A stretch of 9,154 bases of DNA from Lachnoclostridium sp. UBA7097. Its GTDB lineage: Bacteria; Bacillota; Clostridia; Lachnospirales; Lachnospiraceae. How positions within the stretch are numbered: the first letter of the stretch is position 1; each line of letters starts with the position of its first letter. A program made the translations under genes and the position numbers. The notes under the pieces are model-generated. The model did no database searches. It saw only the letters and a program-made list of their open reading frames with translations, and was not told where the DNA came from. Positions 1 to 6,990 of the stretch are shown piece by piece. The stretch lies in contig DKYP01000127.1 in NCBI GenBank assembly GCA_002499945.1, positions 7,752-16,905 of the forward strand, in the 5' to 3' direction.

Positions 1-2094
1 GAAACAAAAGAACATTTACAGACTCTTAGCGACCAGCTTATGATATTGGAGCAGGAGCCTGAGAACATGGACACAATTAACGAGATTTTCCGTGCTGCCC
101 ACTCATTAAAGGGTATGGCAGGTACAATGGGCTATAAGCGTATGCAGCGTCTTACCCATGATATGGAGAATGTGTTCCAGGAAGTAAGAAGCGGCAATAT
201 GACTGTTAAGTCAGAACTGGTGGATGTGCTGTTCCGGGGGCTTGATGCCCTTGAAGGCTATCTTGCCAATATACTTGAAACTGCTGATGAGGGTACAGAG
301 GATAATGAAGAAATTGTCAATACCCTTAACAGCATTGCAGCAGCCGCAACAGGAAAGGAAGACCCGGGGGCAGCTGCCAGGCCGGCGGAAAAGGAAGCAC
401 CAGCTGGTGGCGGGGAAGCAGCAGATGGCGGTGCTAAATATGCAGGTATACATATCTCAGATTATGAGAAGAATACATTTGACAAGGCAAAAGCACAGGG
501 ACAGAATATCTTTGGTGTGACAGTTTACTTGCAGGAGTCATGTATCCTTAAAGCAGCAAGGGCATTCCTTGTATTTAAGGCATTAGAAGAGCTTGGTGAA
601 GTTATCAAGGCTGTACCTGATGTACAGGACATTGAGGATGAGAAATTTGAAATGGATTTCAGCCTTATATACTTTACAAAAGAGAGCCTTGAAACTGTAA
701 AAGCAGCAGTCGAGAATGTTTCAGAAGTAAAGGAGGCCATTGTAGGGCCGTTTGATGCCACGCTTGATACACCAGCGGAAGCAAAGCCTGAACCTGAACC
801 AGCTAAGGAAGAACCAAAGGAACAGGAGAAGCCAAAGGAAACTGCAAAACAGCAGCCAGCCCAGGCAAAGACAGCCGCAAAGCCAGCTGAAACAGCACAG
901 CCTGCACAGGCCAAAAAGACAGCTGCAAAACCGGCTGTAGGGCGTACAGTCCGTGTGGATATTGAGAAGCTGGATGTGCTTATGAACCTTGTAAGTGAGC
1001 TTATTATAGCCAAGAACGGGCTTGTATCAATAAATTCCACAGAAGAAGATACAAAGAGTGACGCTGCATTTAATGAGCAGATTGAGTATCTTGAAAGTGT
1101 AACAACAAGCCTCCATGAATCAGTTATGAAGGTAAGGATGGTACCTATTGAGAATGTAGTAAACCGTTTCCCACGTATGATAAGGGATTTGAGCAAGAAG
1201 CTTAATAAGAAGATGGAACTCCATATGACTGGTGAGGAAACAGAGCTTGACCGTACAGTTATTGATGAAATCGGCGACCCTCTCCAGCATCTTTTAAGAA
1301 ATTCCGCTGACCACGGGCTTGAGGATAATGAAGAACGTATTGCACTTGGCAAGCCGGAGATAGGTAATATTTACCTTGATGCATACCAGGATGGTAATAA
1401 TGTTAATATAGAAGTACGTGATGATGGTGCAGGAATTAATGTTGAAAAGGTAAGGAACAAGGCTATTGAAAAAGGTACAATTACACCTGAACAGGCTGAG
1501 AATATGTCTGATAAAGAACTTATTGACCTTCTGTTCAGGCCTAGCTTCTCTACAGCAGAAAAGATTACAGATGTATCAGGCAGGGGCGTAGGGCTTGATG
1601 TTGTTAAAACAAAGATTGAAGGGCTTGGCGGCAATATTGAATGTAAGTCTGTTATGGGTGAAGGCAGCAGCTTTATAATAAGGCTTCCGCTTACACTTGC
1701 AATTATACAGGCACTTATGGTTGAACTTGGCCCTGAAAAATACGCTATACCATTAGGCAGCATTGAAACAATAGAAGATGTACTTGTATCTGATATTAAG
1801 TATGTACAGACCAAAGAAGTTATTAATTTAAGGGGGACAGTTATCCCGCTTATACGTCTTGACCAGATACTTGATATTGAAGCAAGCGGCAATGAGGTTG
1901 AAAGCCTTACAGTTGTAATTGTCAAGAAAAGCAATAAGCTTGCAGGGCTTGTTGTTGATAACCTTATCGGGCAGCAGGAAATCGTTATTAAATCAATAGG
2001 CAGTTATATTAATTGCAGCAAGATGATAGGCGGTGCTACAATCCTTGGAGATGGCGAAATTGCTTTAATTCTTGAAGTAAATGCACTGGTATAA
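1..2094 (+). CDS. cheA: Chemotaxis histidine kinase CheA (5' partial)
   Basis: CheA autophosphorylates on ATP and passes phosphate to the response regulators CheY and CheB; it sits in receptor arrays at the membrane. The frame is open from base 1 (ETKEHLQTLSDQL precedes the first Met at 40), so the true start lies outside, probably 10-15 codons upstream; 697 residues are visible. Numbering from base 1: HPt domain 1-110 with the phosphoacceptor in AAHSLKG (His34, bases 100-102); P2-like response-regulator-binding domain about 148-250; Ala/Pro/Lys linker 251-313; P3 dimerisation helices from about 314; P4 kinase with N box HLLRNSADHGLE (Asn434), G1 DDGAGI, F box FRPSFST, G2 GRGVGLDVV and a GEGSSF loop; CheW-like P5 from about 569 to the end. 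All catalytic boxes look intact. cheW follows after 14 bases, so the two are surely cotranscribed. The identification is secure; only the N-terminus is missing. Confidence 0.98.
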   Translation, partial: ETKEHLQTLSDQLMILEQEPENMDTINEIFRAAHSLKGMAGTMGYKRMQRLTHDMENVFQEVRSGNMTVKSELVDVLFRGLDALEGYLANILETADEGTEDNEEIVNTLNSIAAAATGKEDPGAAARPAEKEAPAGGGEAADGGAKYAGIHISDYEKNTFDKAKAQGQNIFGVTVYLQESCILKAARAFLVFKALEELGEVIKAVPDVQDIEDEKFEMDFSLIYFTKESLETVKAAVENVSEVKEAIVGPFDATLDTPAEAKPEPEPAKEEPKEQEKPKETAKQQPAQAKTAAKPAETAQPAQAKKTAAKPAVGRTVRVDIEKLDVLMNLVSELIIAKNGLVSINSTEEDTKSDAAFNEQIEYLESVTTSLHESVMKVRMVPIENVVNRFPRMIRDLSKKLNKKMELHMTGEETELDRTVIDEIGDPLQHLLRNSADHGLEDNEERIALGKPEIGNIYLDAYQDGNNVNIEVRDDGAGINVEKVRNKAIEKGTITPEQAENMSDKELIDLLFRPSFSTAEKITDVSGRGVGLDVVKTKIEGLGGNIECKSVMGEGSSFIIRLPLTLAIIQALMVELGPEKYAIPLGSIETIEDVLVSDIKYVQTKEVINLRGTVIPLIRLDQILDIEASGNEVESLTVVIVKKSNKLAGLVVDNLIGQQEIVIKSIGSYINCSKMIGGATILGDGEIALILEVNALV
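856..936 (+). repeat. Imperfect repeat in the CheA P2-P3 linker
   Basis: Two imperfect copies of PAQAK(K)TAAKPA are encoded at 856-888 and 901-936, separated by ETAQ. They lie in the low-complexity Ala/Pro/Lys linker that tethers P2 to P3. Linkers of this kind vary freely in length among CheA proteins, so a local duplication is the simplest reading. Confidence 0.7.
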
Positions 2095-2108
2095 GGGAGG
2101 TAGAAGCG

Positions 2109-2597
2109 ATGGAAGAAATAAGTGACGTACAGAATCTTGAAATAGCCGGTGAAGGCAAGCAGTATATAGTAGTCCGCCTTGGAACAGAGCAGTATGGCAT
2201 AGATATTAAATATGTTGATAATATTGTAAGGAACCAGAGGATTACAAGGGTGCCAAAAGCACAGCATTACTTTAAAGGTGTTATAAACCTGCGTGGTGAG
2301 ATTATCCCTGTAATGAGCCTGCGCCTTAAATTCGGTCTTGAGCCTGATGAATATACAAATGCCACACGTATTATTATAATTAAGCTTGAACAGCAGTCTG
2401 CAATAGGCATAATTGTAGATGAGGTAAAGGAAGTAGTTACATTGACGGGCAATTCCATAGACAAGGCAAATACATCAGACCCGTCAGACCCTCTTATACA
2501 GTATCTGAGTGGTGTAGGCAAACACGGTAATGGCCTGATTTCTTTACTTAATATTTCGGCTGTAATTGTTGGCAGGGAAAGTAAAGATGTGGTATAG
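2109..2597 (+). CDS. cheW: Chemotaxis coupling protein CheW
   Basis: CheW is the cytoplasmic adaptor that links the P5 domain of CheA to chemoreceptors. The 162-residue product is a single CheW domain of usual length. The family's conserved core is visible: QYIVVRLGTEQYGIDI near 18-33, then VINLRGEIIPVMSLR at about 58-72 with the conserved Arg62 of the receptor/kinase interface, and a final strand ending GLISLLNI. The start at 2109 is set by GGGAGGT (2095-2101), 7 bases upstream, immediately after the cheA stop. The C-terminal coding region forms one arm of an inverted repeat that crosses the stop codon. The CheA P5 domain just upstream has the same fold and the same NLRG..IPL signature, but this is a separate gene with its own ribosome binding site. 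Confidence 0.97.
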   Translation: MEEISDVQNLEIAGEGKQYIVVRLGTEQYGIDIKYVDNIVRNQRITRVPKAQHYFKGVINLRGEIIPVMSLRLKFGLEPDEYTNATRIIIIKLEQQSAIGIIVDEVKEVVTLTGNSIDKANTSDPSDPLIQYLSGVGKHGNGLISLLNISAVIVGRESKDVV

Positions 2598-2615
2598 CTT
2601 GTGGCAATTACAGCC
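2558..2615 (+). repeat. Inverted repeat spanning the cheW stop codon
   Basis: GGCTGTAATTG (2558-2568) is the exact reverse complement of CAATTACAGCC (2605-2615), an 11-bp perfect stem. In RNA it can grow by three G-U wobble pairs, closing a loop of about 30 bases that holds the cheW stop. No U-run follows, so it is not a standard intrinsic terminator. A competing pairing exists between GGCAGG (2571-2576) and CCTGCC (2614-2619). Confidence 0.65.
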
Positions 2616-2630
2616 TGCCTGCTATTTGGG

Positions 2631-2643
2631 CCGCCAAAGGCGG
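2631..2643 (+). repeat. Small GC hairpin just before the cheC ribosome binding site
   Basis: CCGCC (2631-2635) and GGCGG (2639-2643) form a 5-bp GC stem around an AAA loop, extendable by one G-U pair. It ends three bases before the cheC Shine-Dalgarno GGGGGA and could affect initiation. Confidence 0.5.
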
Positions 2644-2646
2644 TAT

Positions 2647-2652
2647 GGGGGA
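2647..2652 (+). promoter_or_regulatory. Ribosome binding site that fixes the cheC start
   Basis: GGGGGA lies 5 bases before ATG 2658 and favours that start over an in-frame GTG at 2601, which would add 19 residues (ITACLLFGPPKAVWGII and flanks) unlike any CheC N-terminus and lacks a good Shine-Dalgarno sequence. Confidence 0.75.
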
Positions 2653-2657
2653 TTATT

Positions 2658-3275
2658 ATGCAAAAACCAGATAATGAGATTTTAGAATTAGATGTCCTGA
2701 CAGAGATTGGCAACATAGGAGCCGGTAATGCAACTACTGCATTATCCCAGCTGATTAATGCACGTATTGACATGAATGTCCCTAATGTTGCACTTCTTGA
2801 ATTTAATGAGCTTGCAGAGATTATAGGTGGTGCAGAAACTTTAGTTGCAGGTATTTTACTTTCCCTTGAAGGTAATGTTGATGGCATGATGCTGTTTGTA
2901 CTTGAAAGTTCAGCAGCGCATATGCTTGTAAACCAGCTTATGGGATGCGGGCAGCCACCGTCACCATCTACAGGAGGGTTTAATGAGATAGAGGAGTCTG
3001 CATTAAAAGAAATTGGGAATATCATTGCAGGTTCTTATTTATCATCTATTTCTTCCCTGACTAATATGCTTATTACTTCATCTGTGCCATATCTTGCAGT
3101 AGATATGGCAGGAGCCATATTAAGTGTCCCCGCCATTGAATTTGGCAAGATGGGGGATAAGGCACTATTGATAGAGTCAAGGTTTAAAGACTTGGATGTA
3201 GATATAAGCGGCTATTTTATACTTATACCTACCATTGAGTCATATAAGAAGATGCTTCATTCACTTGGAATGTAG
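2658..3275 (+). CDS. cheC: CheY-P phosphatase CheC
   Basis: CheC dephosphorylates CheY-P and binds CheD, forming a feedback loop in chemotactic adaptation. From ATG 2658 the product is 205 residues, the normal CheC length. Both family active-site motifs (D/S-x3-E-x2-N) are present: Asp12-Glu16-Asn19 in DVLTEIGNIGAGN, and Ser114-Glu118-Asn121 in SALKEIGNIIAGS. Each is followed by the helix typical of the CheC/CheX/FliY fold. Having both motifs argues for an active two-site phosphatase, rather than FliY, which carries an extra SpoA/FliN domain that is absent here. cheD is the next gene, 36 bases on, fitting the known CheC-CheD partnership. The start is chosen on the GGGGGA site; the longer GTG start at 2601 is less likely. 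Confidence 0.95.
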   Translation: MQKPDNEILELDVLTEIGNIGAGNATTALSQLINARIDMNVPNVALLEFNELAEIIGGAETLVAGILLSLEGNVDGMMLFVLESSAAHMLVNQLMGCGQPPSPSTGGFNEIEESALKEIGNIIAGSYLSSISSLTNMLITSSVPYLAVDMAGAILSVPAIEFGKMGDKALLIESRFKDLDVDISGYFILIPTIESYKKMLHSLGM

Positions 3276-3311
3276 CATACTATATAAGTATAGGGGTATA
3301 GGTGATGAGAA

Positions 3312-3797
3312 ATGGCAAATATGATTAAAGTCGGGATGGCGGATTTAAATATATGCCGTTCGCCAGATGCAATAACTACACTTGGGCTTGGCTCATGTGT
3401 AGGGGTTGCTTTATATGATAAGACTACGAAGATAGCGGGGCTGGTACATGTTATGCTGCCGGACAGTACCAAAGTAAGGCAGAACCAGAATAAAGCCAAG
3501 TTTGCAGATACGGGGATAGACCAGCTTATACAGATGCTTACAAAGGCAGGTGCAAAAAGGCAGATGCTTACAGCAAAGATTGCCGGCGGGGCGCAGATGT
3601 TTGCATTCAGTTCCAATAATGACATGCTTAAGGTAGGACAGCGGAATGTAGAAGCCGTTAAGTCAAAGCTGAATTCCCTTGGCATACGTATACTTGCAGA
3701 AGATACAGGGCTTAATTTCGGGCGTACAGTTGAATTTTACCCCGAAACCGGGGATTTTGTAATAAAGGCAGTAGGGAAATCAATAAGGACTATATGA
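3312..3797 (+). CDS. cheD: Chemoreceptor glutamine deamidase CheD
   Basis: CheD deamidates specific glutamines of methyl-accepting chemotaxis proteins in the cytoplasm and is regulated by CheC. The 161-residue protein has the catalytic residues of the family: Cys29 in LGLGSCVGV, His46 in GLVHVMLPDS and Thr23 in ITTLGLG, a spacing that matches the Cys27-His44-Thr21 triad described for the Thermotoga enzyme with an offset of two. The conserved KIAGGAQMF segment (89-97) and the C-terminal GRTVEFYPETG are also present. The start ATG at 3312 follows AGGTGATG (3300-3307). The stop overlaps an in-frame ATG of the next gene (ATGA, 3794-3797), although that gene probably starts further on. The enzyme appears intact. 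Confidence 0.96.
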   Translation: MANMIKVGMADLNICRSPDAITTLGLGSCVGVALYDKTTKIAGLVHVMLPDSTKVRQNQNKAKFADTGIDQLIQMLTKAGAKRQMLTAKIAGGAQMFAFSSNNDMLKVGQRNVEAVKSKLNSLGIRILAEDTGLNFGRTVEFYPETGDFVIKAVGKSIRTI

Positions 3798-3807
3798 TTT
3801 ACATCAT

Positions 3808-3813
3808 GGGAGG
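3808..3813 (+). promoter_or_regulatory. Ribosome binding site favouring the GTG start at 3821
   Basis: GGGAGG lies 7 bases before GTG 3821, an ideal position. The alternative ATG 3794, overlapping the cheD stop, has only AAGGA at 3785-3789 with a 4-base gap. Confidence 0.65.
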
Positions 3814-3820
3814 CTTTTTT

Positions 3821-4102
3821 GTGAAAACAGATGTTATTCCAAAAATTATTACCCTCTTTGCAGGAGCAGTAGTGTCTGTTGTATGCATAGTGAGGGATAT
3901 AGAAACAGTCCGTGCATTAGAAGTCCTTTTGGCAACACTTATAGTTTTTTACATAATAGGATGTATTGCAAAAAGGATAATAGGACAGGTTAAAGATATT
4001 AATACAGTTATGAAACATGAAGAAACAGAACCTGGGGCAGAACAGGAGGATATTGATATCGGGGATAACATATCCCCTGGTGAATTTGGGAATAATCCAT
4101 AA
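3821..4102 (+). CDS. Uncharacterised two-helix membrane protein between cheD and sigD
   Basis: I do not recognise a named family. From GTG 3821 the product is 93 residues. It has two hydrophobic segments, roughly IITLFAGAVVSVVCIV and LEVLLATLIVFYIIGCIA, separated by a short charged loop (RDIETVRA), so it should be a helical-hairpin inner-membrane protein. A basic stretch (KRIIGQVK) after the second helix suggests a cytoplasmic C-terminus, which continues as an acidic tail of about 30 residues (EETEPGAEQEDIDIGD). An ATG at 3794 overlapping the cheD stop would give 102 residues. B. subtilis has no gene at this position between cheD and sigD. Tight spacing (23 bases after cheD, 28 before the sigma gene) makes cotranscription certain and a motility-linked role plausible, but no function can be assigned from sequence. 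Confidence 0.8.
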   Translation: MKTDVIPKIITLFAGAVVSVVCIVRDIETVRALEVLLATLIVFYIIGCIAKRIIGQVKDINTVMKHEETEPGAEQEDIDIGDNISPGEFGNNP

Positions 4103-4130
4103 AAACCGGTAGAAAGGGTGCAGCTGTTCT

Positions 4131-4907
4131 ATGGATGAAAATAGCAGAAATAGTTTATGGGAAGAATATATACGTACCAGAAATCCTAAAATAAGGGAAC
4201 AGTTAATTATAGAATATTCAGGGCTTGTTAAAATTGTGGCAGGAAGGCTTGGGATATATCTTGGATATACTGTTGAATATGATGATTTAGCAGGATATGG
4301 CATTTTTGGGCTTATAGATGCCATTGATAAATTTGAGCTTACTAAAGGTGTTAAATTTGAAACATATGCAAGCGTCCGTATAAGAGGTTCCATACTTGAC
4401 CAGATAAGGAAAATGGACTGGATACCAAGGACACTCCGCCAGAAACAGAAGAAACTTGACCAGGCCATACAGGAATTTGAAACAAAGAATGGACGCAGCG
4501 CAACAAATAAAGAACTTGCAAAGGAACTCGGGATATCAGAAACAGAGCTTGAGGGCCTTCTTAACCAGACACAGATAGCAAACCTTGTTTCACTTGATGA
4601 GTATCTTGAACAGGGAAGCGAAATAAGGGCAGAAGCTGGCAATAAGCCAAGGTTTGAACAGCCTGAAAAGGTAGTTGAGCGCCAGGAGCTTAAGCGTATG
4701 CTTGCAGAAGCAATAAATGAGCTTAATGAAAATGAACAAAAGGTCATTGCATTTTATTATTTTGAAGAGCTGACACTGAAAGAAATCAGCAATATCCTTG
4801 GTGTGTCAGAATCACGTGTTTCGCAGCTGCATACAAAATCACTGAAGAAGATGAAAGAGAAACTGGGGAAAGAAAACATGGGAGTATTTGGAATTTGGAA
4901 TATATAA
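4131..4907 (+). CDS. fliA: Flagellar/motility RNA polymerase sigma factor (FliA/SigD/WhiG family)
   Basis: This sigma-28 type factor directs RNA polymerase to late flagellar, motility and chemotaxis promoters; in this family it is held inactive by the anti-sigma factor FlgM, which is not in this window. The 258 residues are the usual length. Region 1.2/2 covers roughly 1-100, including DDLAGYGIFGLIDAIDKF and KFETYASVRIRGSILDQIRK followed by MDWIPR, the classic FliA/SigD signature. Region 3 follows (GRSATNKELAKELGISETEL), then region 4 with a helix-turn-helix at about 214-242 (LTLKEISNILGVSESRVSQL). The start is set by AAAGGGTG (4113-4120), 10 bases upstream. Its place after cheD matches sigD in Bacillus. 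A 97-base gap with two stem-loops follows, so expression of downstream genes may differ from that of the sigma gene. Confidence 0.96.
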   Translation: MDENSRNSLWEEYIRTRNPKIREQLIIEYSGLVKIVAGRLGIYLGYTVEYDDLAGYGIFGLIDAIDKFELTKGVKFETYASVRIRGSILDQIRKMDWIPRTLRQKQKKLDQAIQEFETKNGRSATNKELAKELGISETELEGLLNQTQIANLVSLDEYLEQGSEIRAEAGNKPRFEQPEKVVERQELKRMLAEAINELNENEQKVIAFYYFEELTLKEISNILGVSESRVSQLHTKSLKKMKEKLGKENMGVFGIWNI

Positions 4908-4929
4908 GCACAGACATTATTGTTTGTGC
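4908..4929 (+). repeat. Stem-loop directly after the fliA stop
   Basis: GCACAGACA (4908-4916) pairs with TGTTTGTGC (4921-4929) over 9 bp, with one G-U, around a TTAT loop. The stem begins at the first base after the TAA stop. The next bases, TTATGTTAC, are not a U-run, so a role as an intrinsic terminator is doubtful; RNA 3'-end protection or a processing site are alternatives. Confidence 0.65.
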
Positions 4930-4930
4930 T

Positions 4931-4970
4931 TATGTTACTATTCACGGTTACACCGTTTTACAGTAACATA
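4931..4970 (+). repeat. Second, interrupted stem-loop in the fliA-fapA gap
   Basis: TATGTTACT (4931-4939) and AGTAACATA (4962-4970) are exact reverse complements. Nested inside, ACGGT (4944-4948) pairs with ACCGT (4952-4956) around a 3-base loop, leaving a 4/5-base internal loop. An alternative 6-bp pairing of GTTACA (4947-4952) with TGTAAC (4981-4986), just before the fapA ribosome binding site, would compete with the inner stem. AT-rich sequence (4966-4981) follows. Confidence 0.65.
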
Positions 4971-4990
4971 TATATTATATTGTAACAGAA

Positions 4991-4996
4991 AGAGGG
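4991..4996 (+). promoter_or_regulatory. Ribosome binding site that fixes the fapA start
   Basis: AGAGGG lies 8 bases before ATG 5005. The same frame is open back to an ATG at 4888, but that would overlap the end of fliA and add a Cys/Tyr-rich stretch translated from the intergenic stem-loops. Confidence 0.8.
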
Positions 4997-5004
4997 CGTT
5001 ATGG

Positions 5005-6612
5005 ATGAAAAGAAACGCATTTTTCCAGCTTGTGCATAGAAATGACGGGGTATATCTTAAATCATACCCTGCTGTTGATGGCGGGCTTCCATTAAAAAAT
5101 GACGATATTTTAACTTATCTTGTTAAAAAGCAGTATAACGATATAGACCTTTCCCTTATTAAAGAATTTATTGATGCAGCGGCGAAAAAAGCCAATGCTT
5201 ATATAAAAGTTATTGATGGCGCAAGGTTGCCGGAAAATGAATATGCCCTGATTACAACAAGTGGTGACAGGTATATGGCGAAACTCCGGCTTTACCCGCC
5301 TTCAAATGATGGGAAACGTATTAGCAAAGATGATTTACTTGATTTAGTAAAACAGAATGGTGTTAAATATGGCATTATTGAAAAGAATATAGAAATAGCT
5401 CTTAAAGGCAGGCTTTATTGTACAGATATACTTATAGCAAAGGCACAGCCGCCAGTACAGGGCAGGAATGCAAGTATTGAGTATTTCTTTGATGCAGATA
5501 AAACAAGTACGCCACAGATGGCGGAGGACGGCAGCGTAAACTTCCACAAGCTTGATATGATTGAGCGTGTTAAAGAAGGGCAGCTTCTTGCAAAGCTTAC
5601 ACCGGAGGAAAGGGGCACTGATGGCACAGATGTACTTGGCATGCCGCTAAACCCTGTAAAGGTTACACACCTTTCATTAAAGCATGGTAAGAATATACAC
5701 CTTTCAGATGATAAGCTTGAAATGTATTCTGATGTTTCTGGCAATGTTACCCTTGTAGATGACACAGTTTTTGTTTCAAATGTTTATGAAGTACCCGCTG
5801 ATGTAGGTCCTTCAACAGGCGATATTGATTATGATGGCAGTGTTGAGGTTAAAGGCAATGTACTTACAGGGTATACTGTAAAGGCAACAGGCGATATAAC
5901 GGTTAATGGCGCTGTAGAAGGCGCATCCCTTATTGCAGGCGGCAAGATTGTACTTAAAAGGGGCATACAGGGCATGGGCAAAGGCAATATGCAGGCAAAA
6001 GGTGACGTTATATCGAACTTTATAGAAAGTTCTAAAGTAACAAGCGGGGGCAAGATTATTACAGATGCCATTATGCACAGTGATGTTGTTTCACAGGACA
6101 ATGTACTGGTACACGGCAAAAGAGGGCTTATTGCCGGGGGCAAGATAAGGTCTGCAACAAGGATTGAAACAAAGACCGCAGGTTCATCAATGGGGACACA
6201 GACTGACCTTGAAGTCGGTGTTGACCCTACAATGATTGACCGTTACCATTCAATAGAGAAAGATATAGAACTTTTAAGCACAGAGAAAGAAAAGATAATG
6301 CAGAACTTGCAGATTTTACAAAAGAGGCTTAAGACAAAAGGAAGCCTTGATGATGATAAAATGAAAATACTTAAGGCAAACTCTGAAAGAATAAAGGAAA
6401 TTGATGCGCAGATAGAATCTGATACACAGGAATATGAGAATCTTGAAGCAGAGCTTGAGAGAAATTCCGGTGCTGGCAAAATAGTTGTTGAAGATATAGC
6501 ATATCCTGGTGTAAAATTAACGATATCCAATGTTGTTACCTATATACACACAGAAACCCAGCACAGTACATTTGTACGTGAGGGTGCAGATATACGTATA
6601 AAGGGTATATAA
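5005..6612 (+). CDS. fapA: FapA family protein (DUF342), flagellar assembly
   Basis: Members of this family are cytoplasmic proteins often encoded with flagellar genes; FapA of Vibrio affects flagellar biosynthesis, while the clostridial role is not well defined. The product is 535 residues. N-terminal FapA domain spans about 1-260, including the family-typical ERVKEGQLLAKLTPEERGTDGTDVLG (broken here: ERVKEGQLLAKL, then RGTDGTDVLGMPL at 203-215). Next comes a right-handed beta-helix-like repeat region about 270-395, with turns such as SVEVKGNV, KATGDITVNGAV, LIAGGKIVLK, KVTSGGKIITDA and LIAGGKIRSATRI. A charged coiled coil follows at about 412-487 (from YHSIEKDIELLSTEKEKIMQ), then a short beta tail ending at Ile535. 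The start ATG 5005 is set by AGAGGG. The small charged gene begins 18 bases after the stop, consistent with coupled expression. Family assignment is confident; the molecular role here is inferred from context. Confidence 0.9.
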   Translation: MKRNAFFQLVHRNDGVYLKSYPAVDGGLPLKNDDILTYLVKKQYNDIDLSLIKEFIDAAAKKANAYIKVIDGARLPENEYALITTSGDRYMAKLRLYPPSNDGKRISKDDLLDLVKQNGVKYGIIEKNIEIALKGRLYCTDILIAKAQPPVQGRNASIEYFFDADKTSTPQMAEDGSVNFHKLDMIERVKEGQLLAKLTPEERGTDGTDVLGMPLNPVKVTHLSLKHGKNIHLSDDKLEMYSDVSGNVTLVDDTVFVSNVYEVPADVGPSTGDIDYDGSVEVKGNVLTGYTVKATGDITVNGAVEGASLIAGGKIVLKRGIQGMGKGNMQAKGDVISNFIESSKVTSGGKIITDAIMHSDVVSQDNVLVHGKRGLIAGGKIRSATRIETKTAGSSMGTQTDLEVGVDPTMIDRYHSIEKDIELLSTEKEKIMQNLQILQKRLKTKGSLDDDKMKILKANSERIKEIDAQIESDTQEYENLEAELERNSGAGKIVVEDIAYPGVKLTISNVVTYIHTETQHSTFVREGADIRIKGI

Positions 6613-6630
6613 AGGAAAGGGGAATGTTAT

Positions 6631-6954
6631 ATGTCTTTAACAATTGATTACCTTGCAATGCCGCCAAAGTCCCAGGAAGTGTCCCAGATACAGACAGGTG
6701 AGCAGACACGCATAAGCCAGGAACAGCAGGAAGTTGCCACACAGTTCCAGAATACTGTCAGGCAGCAGTCGGAAACAACAGTACGCCGTAAAGATGTGGA
6801 TAATGACGAGCTGAAAAACGAAGAGAAAAACAACGGCAAAAAGAAGAAAAAACAGGGAAACAAGGCTTCTAAAAAAGAAGAGGAAGAAGAGGCAAAGGAA
6901 AAAGAAAGGGCAGTAACCCCGTTCAGGGGAGGGCTTTTTGATATGAAGATATAA
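6631..6954 (+). CDS. Small, highly charged protein of unknown function
   Basis: I do not recognise a characterised family. The 107 residues fall into three parts: an N-terminal segment (MSLTIDYLAMPPKSQEV, 1-17), a Gln-rich polar helix (about 18-50, with repeated Gln-Gln/Glu), and a tract at 52-93 made almost entirely of Lys, Arg, Glu, Asp and Asn, including KKKKK and EEEEE runs. It ends in a hydrophobic tail, TPFRGGLFDMKI. There is no signal peptide or membrane segment, so it should be cytoplasmic and largely disordered or helical. The ribosome binding site AGGAAAGGGG (6613-6622) starts right after the fapA stop. The ordered ends flanking a charged middle suggest short binding motifs. A partner role with FapA or the SwrB-like protein is only a guess from position. 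Confidence 0.8.
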   Translation: MSLTIDYLAMPPKSQEVSQIQTGEQTRISQEQQEVATQFQNTVRQQSETTVRRKDVDNDELKNEEKNNGKKKKKQGNKASKKEEEEEAKEKERAVTPFRGGLFDMKI

Positions 6955-6990
6955 TTATACTATGTTAATTAAGATGAATGGAGAAATACA

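Noticed and set aside
525..1352. 275-codon open frame on the minus strand opposite cheA
   Set aside because: Ser-rich translation antisense to well-conserved CheA domains, no ribosome binding site of note; a shadow of the codon bias in cheA.
2601..2657. GTG start giving CheC 19 more N-terminal residues
   Set aside because: No good ribosome binding site, falls inside the inverted-repeat region, and the extra residues do not look like CheC; ATG 2658 has GGGGGA at ideal spacing.
3917..4747. 276-codon open frame on the minus strand opposite the sigma factor gene
   Set aside because: Antisense to conserved sigma regions 2 to 4 and to the preceding gene; composition (Ser, Phe, Cys-rich) is typical of a shadow frame.
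4941..4985. AT-rich -10-like sequences (TATATT) in the fliA-fapA gap as a sigma-A promoter
   Set aside because: No -35 element with a good match at 16-18 base spacing; the AT-rich run alone would give many false -10 hits.
4888..5004. Longer FapA start overlapping fliA
   Set aside because: The extension is translated from the intergenic stem-loops, and ATG 5005 has its own AGAGGG site.
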